This document shows, piece by piece, positions 61,020-64,000 of a DNA stretch of 64,000 nucleotides. Position 1 is the first letter of the stretch. The number at the start of each line of letters is the position of its first letter. The stretch covers positions 2,480,001 to 2,544,000 of the forward strand of contig CAWCLF010000001.1 of the NCBI GenBank assembly GCA_963796325.1, written 5' to 3'. This stretch comes from CAVYGN01 sp963796325. Its GTDB lineage: Bacteria; Spirochaetota; Brevinematia; Brevinematales; JAOACQ01. The position numbers were made by a program, and so were the translations under genes. Below the pieces are notes generated by a model. It saw nothing but the letters and a program-made list of their open reading frames with translations. It ran no database searches and was not told where the DNA came from.

Positions 61020-61033
61020 GCCTGAGACCTCCG

Positions 61034-61564
61034 TTAATCTGTAAGCGACATATCTTCGCCTTCGACAAATGTATGCATCGAACCCTTGAGCGTCATCCTG
61101 TCCATAGCCCTTTCATCCCTGTCTTCGAAAACAAGGGCGTCGTTCGGACAGGCCTGTACGCATGCCGGGCCCTCTCCCCTTCCGGTGCAGAGATCGCATT
61201 TATCGGCCTGGCGCATTTTTATATCCGGTTCGACACGTGTCGTTATCGAACCCTGTGGGCAGGCCATGATGCACATCCAGCATCCTATGCAGCGGTCTGC
61301 CTCGACCCTGACAAGGCCGGTATCGTCATCCCGCCACATGGCGGCGACGGGACATGCTTCCACGCATTCCGCATTTTCACAGATCCTGCAGCTGGCAGAA
61401 AAGGAGATCGGACCATCCATCTCGACTTCTATCTTGGAGTTCACCTTGGGTTTCTCAGAAAACGCATTAAATATATTTTTTGATCTTGAATGCTCTACGA
61501 TGCAGGCCACTTCGCAAAGGTGGCAGGCAACGCAAAAATCCTCTACAGGATATACTCTTTTCAC
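61034..61564 (-). CDS. four-cluster 4Fe-4S ferredoxin-type electron-transfer protein
   Basis: This 176-residue protein is of the HycB/DmsB type, with four Cys-rich motifs: CVACHLCEVAC, CRICENAECVEAC, CIGCWMCIMACP and CDLCTGRGEGPACVQACP, each serving one 4Fe-4S cluster with crossed ligation. It starts at GTG 61564 with AGGAGG upstream. It should link the flavoprotein encoded downstream to the glutamate-synthase subunit upstream. Confidence 0.88.
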   Translation of the reverse strand: MKRVYPVEDFCVACHLCEVACIVEHSRSKNIFNAFSEKPKVNSKIEVEMDGPISFSASCRICENAECVEACPVAAMWRDDDTGLVRVEADRCIGCWMCIMACPQGSITTRVEPDIKMRQADKCDLCTGRGEGPACVQACPNDALVFEDRDERAMDRMTLKGSMHTFVEGEDMSLTD

Positions 61565-61572
61565 GGTTCCTC

Positions 61573-63105
61573 CTACATTCCCAGTCCGGCCTGCTTGAGC
61601 CCGAGGACCCTGGTTTCATTTTCAGTCATTCCAACCACCCTCAGCCTTTCCCTGTTTCCCCTCAGACTTTCGATTGCATTGATGCCCATACTGCCCAGGA
61701 CTTCCTTCATTTCCATTTCCCAGGCCCTCAACAGGTTTGAAATGAGCTCGCCCGCAATGTTCGGGTTCTGCCTTTTAGCCAGGTACGGATCGTTGGTCGT
61801 AATGCCCCATGCGCACCGGCCTGTCTGGCACTGCTGGCAAAGCGTACAGCCGACGGCGATCAGCGCGGCGGTTGAAATATAGACCGCATCCGCCCCCAGC
61901 GCTATGGCCTTCAGCACATCGGCAGCGCTTCGCAATCCGCCTGCGGCGATGAGGCCCACATTTTCACGTATTCCTTCCTGCCTTAACCTGTCGTCTACAA
62001 CCGCAATCGCCAGTTCTATAGGTATGCCCGTATGATCGCGCACTATTGTCGGTGTGGCTCCCGTACCGCCGCGGTACCCGTCCACGACTATGATGTCCGC
62101 TCCCGCCCTGGCGATGCCCGATGCTATTGCGGCAATATTGTGAACGGCGGAAACCTTTACTCCCACCGGTTTCTCATAGCGCGTGGCTTCCTTGAGGGCG
62201 TAAATAAGCTGTCTGAGGTCTTCGATCGAATAAATATCATGATGGGGAGCAGGTGATATCGCGTCGCTTCCCACCGGGATCATCCTTGTTTTTGCAACAT
62301 CCTCGACCACTTTTACGCCGGCGAGATGACCTCCGATGCCGGGCTTGGCCCCCTGCCCTATTTTTATTTCAATGGCCGCTCCGGCCTTCAGATATTCCTC
62401 GTGTACCCCGAACCTTCCGGACGCCACCTGCACGATCGTGTTCGCCCCGTACTTGTAAAGGTCCCTGTGAAGACCGCCTTCGCCTGTGCTCCAGAAAGTG
62501 CCATGCTTTTCGGCAGCCGAAGCGAGGGCCTTCTGAACGTTGAGATTTATAGAACCGTACGACATCGGACCGAAAATGATAGGCACATCGAGCTTTAAAA
62601 GCTTCGCGGTCTTTGTCCGCAAGTCTATGGAACCCTTGTTTTCCCGGATATCGAGGCTCCTTCCCCTGTTCCCTAAATAAGTCCTGAGCTCCATAGGTTC
62701 CCTTAAAGGATCTATCGACGGGTTAGTAACCTGGCAGGCGTCGAACAGGATCCTGTCGAAATACTCTGCCTGGTCGGGCATATCGTTGCCCATGCCGGTA
62801 AAACCTATGGCGCCTGTTTCGGCGTTGAGATATATATTCTTGATGTTGCCCTTTGACCAGTACCCGTTCTCCCTGAATTCCGACTTGTTGCGCTGTATGG
62901 AGATCGCGTCCGTCGGGCAGTAAGCTTCGCAGCGGTGGCATCCCACGCATTTGGAGTGAATGGAATCTATCTTCTGCCTGTCTTCATCCCAGAAATTGGA
63001 GCCGTAGGAGCACTGAGTGACGCAGCCCTGGCATTTTATACATCTGTCAGAATCTCTGACTACTCTGAAATCGTAATAATTTGAGACAATGGGCTGATAA
63101 AGCAT
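61573..63105 (-). CDS. archaeal-type glutamate synthase, FMN-binding domain with ferredoxin N-terminus
   Basis: This is a 510-residue protein. The N-terminal about 75 residues hold two 4Fe-4S motifs (CIKCQGCVTQC and CVGCHRCEAYCP). The remainder is the GltB central/FMN TIM barrel: PIIFGPMSYGSIN, then GEGGLHRD, GQGAKPGIGGHLAGVKV, SPAPHHDIYSIEDL, VDGYRGGTGATPT and a Cys-rich CTLCQQCQTGRC. The enzyme makes glutamate from 2-oxoglutarate and ammonia released by an amidotransferase. It is the core of the cluster. Confidence 0.92.
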   Translation of the reverse strand: MLYQPIVSNYYDFRVVRDSDRCIKCQGCVTQCSYGSNFWDEDRQKIDSIHSKCVGCHRCEAYCPTDAISIQRNKSEFRENGYWSKGNIKNIYLNAETGAIGFTGMGNDMPDQAEYFDRILFDACQVTNPSIDPLREPMELRTYLGNRGRSLDIRENKGSIDLRTKTAKLLKLDVPIIFGPMSYGSINLNVQKALASAAEKHGTFWSTGEGGLHRDLYKYGANTIVQVASGRFGVHEEYLKAGAAIEIKIGQGAKPGIGGHLAGVKVVEDVAKTRMIPVGSDAISPAPHHDIYSIEDLRQLIYALKEATRYEKPVGVKVSAVHNIAAIASGIARAGADIIVVDGYRGGTGATPTIVRDHTGIPIELAIAVVDDRLRQEGIRENVGLIAAGGLRSAADVLKAIALGADAVYISTAALIAVGCTLCQQCQTGRCAWGITTNDPYLAKRQNPNIAGELISNLLRAWEMEMKEVLGSMGINAIESLRGNRERLRVVGMTENETRVLGLKQAGLGM

Positions 63106-63120
63106 TATATCCTCCCGAAT

Positions 63121-63948
63121 TTATCTTTCCCTGATATTCCTGACGGCGGGATAGCCGTTTGTCTCGTAAGAACCCGGTACGAGCTTTTTCCTGTCCGTAA
63201 GCGTATGCCATCCCGGCACGTAATGCATGCCGTAAGGGTTCCTGCTGACAGGGAGGAGTTTTGTAAAACGGTCCTTGAGGATCTTCGAGCTGTCGAAGCC
63301 GAATGCCCTGCAGAATTCGGTTATAAGGGGTTTTAAAAGCGCGAAATCTTCATCGCCGGCATCGAAGGCCTTCGTCTCCTTTCCAAGCCTTGACCTGTCG
63401 ATGTCCCCGCGTATATAAATCCGGCCTCCGTGCATGCCCATGCCTATATAATCCCCGAGAATGGGCCTGTCGCCGGCATCGAGTCCGAGAATAACAAGAG
63501 ACCCGCCGGCCATATATTCCCCGAAAAAATCTCCTGCGCATCCGCCGATAACCGCTTTCGGTTTAAAATCCATGTATTCCTTCATATGGATGCCTACGCG
63601 GTATCCGACATTTCCCTTGATATATACTTCTCCGCCCCTCATCCCGTAAAAAAGGACGTCGCCGGCGTCGCCGTGAACGTAGACCTTTCCGGAGTTCATG
63701 GTATTGCCTATGCCGTCCTGTGCATTGCCATGGACCGTTATTACAGGTCCGTTCATGAAAGCGGCAAGGTCGTTGCCCGCGGTGCCGAAGATATCTATTT
63801 TAACATCTGTACCGCGGAGGGCGTTTCCTATGTACCTGTGGCCGTATGCGTTTTTAATCTCTATATTCTTTTCGCCCTTATCGACGCTTTCATTGATCTT
63901 CTCATTGAGAACTTTATAATGAAGCGACGAAGCATCTATGGATTTCAT
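63121..63948 (-). CDS. glutamate synthase GXGXG (gltB C-terminal) subunit
   Basis: This 275-residue protein is a separate GXGXG beta-helix domain, equivalent to the C-terminal part of bacterial GltB: repeats such as GNALRGTDVKIDIFGTAGND, VTVHGNAQDGIGNTMNSGKV-like rows and YMAGGSLVILGLDAGDRP. In GltB it supports the ammonia tunnel. The gene precedes the FMN subunit by 15 bases. The amidotransferase subunit should lie upstream, beyond the right edge. AGGAGA stands before the ATG. Confidence 0.88.
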   Translation of the reverse strand: MKSIDASSLHYKVLNEKINESVDKGEKNIEIKNAYGHRYIGNALRGTDVKIDIFGTAGNDLAAFMNGPVITVHGNAQDGIGNTMNSGKVYVHGDAGDVLFYGMRGGEVYIKGNVGYRVGIHMKEYMDFKPKAVIGGCAGDFFGEYMAGGSLVILGLDAGDRPILGDYIGMGMHGGRIYIRGDIDRSRLGKETKAFDAGDEDFALLKPLITEFCRAFGFDSSKILKDRFTKLLPVSRNPYGMHYVPGWHTLTDRKKLVPGSYETNGYPAVRNIRER

Positions 63949-64000
63949 CTTTCTCTCCTATGTATGCAGCTTCATAACATTCGAAAAAACGTTAAATATT

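Overview
The window looks like a piece of a diderm bacterial chromosome, most plausibly a Spirochaetota-like lineage. This is inferred from gene style, not proven: membrane-anchored AraC and LuxR regulators, BspA-like leucine-rich-repeat lipoproteins, many lipoproteins with a serine linker after the lipobox, and an archaeal-type split glutamate synthase. Ribosome binding sites are strong (GGAGG type), and gene order alternates between compact housekeeping operons and low-GC accessory islands. I saw no tRNA, rRNA or CRISPR array.

Layout. 1-5.6 kb: the end of a GT39-type glycosyltransferase, an alpha/beta hydrolase, a CPBP protease, a TetR-EFR1 flavoprotein pair with 15 perfect copies of a 7-bp repeat just upstream of tetR, and a two-gene unit of unknown role. 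5.8-10 kb: a membrane AraC regulator, a secreted glycoside-hydrolase-like protein and a single-pass membrane protein. 10.1-14.4 kb: a five-gene operon encoding a TraB/ChaN-like protein, a C-terminal J-domain protein, a vWA protein, a four-helix membrane protein and a MotB/OmpA-like protein with an ExbD/MotB-style Asp in its only membrane helix. The last two look like a ZorA/ZorB-type ion-driven motor, and this operon is the best candidate here for an undescribed (possibly anti-phage) system. 14.4-18.2 kb: an IstB remnant, an AraC domain and two LRR lipoproteins sharing a promoter-palindrome element.

18.3-38 kb: a long, AT-rich, F-like type IV secretion operon. It has homologues or analogues of pilin, TraL, TraE, TraK (interrupted by an IS5-family element with a TTAA duplication), a TraB/VirB10 split into two proteins, TraV, TraC ATPase, a TraF-like protein and TraG. 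These are followed by a DUF5710 protein, poly-Ser lipoproteins and a clostripain-like peptidase broken by one in-frame TGA. No relaxase or coupling protein is present in the window.

37.9-39.9 kb: an orphan HigA-type antitoxin with a near-ideal promoter carrying a palindrome, a plastocyanin C-terminal fragment, and small basic proteins. 39.9-49.7 kb: a long minus-strand housekeeping run (lipoprotein, aroQ, TPR protein, exported protein, aminopeptidase, efp, accB-like, accC, amaP-like, rlmI, nudC). The accB-like protein has lost the biotin-attachment lysine although it sits directly before accC. 49.8-58.9 kb: accessory genes with several decayed ones (glycoside hydrolase, azoreductase, esterase tail), tandem membrane LuxR regulators, a YhbD-bactofilin pair with repeated operator-like dyads, and a complete GT39 paralogue of the gene at the left edge. 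59.1-64 kb: a HAMP protein, then the glutamate-synthase cluster (GXGXG subunit, FMN synthase subunit, polyferredoxin, FAD oxidoreductase), whose amidotransferase gene probably lies beyond the right edge.
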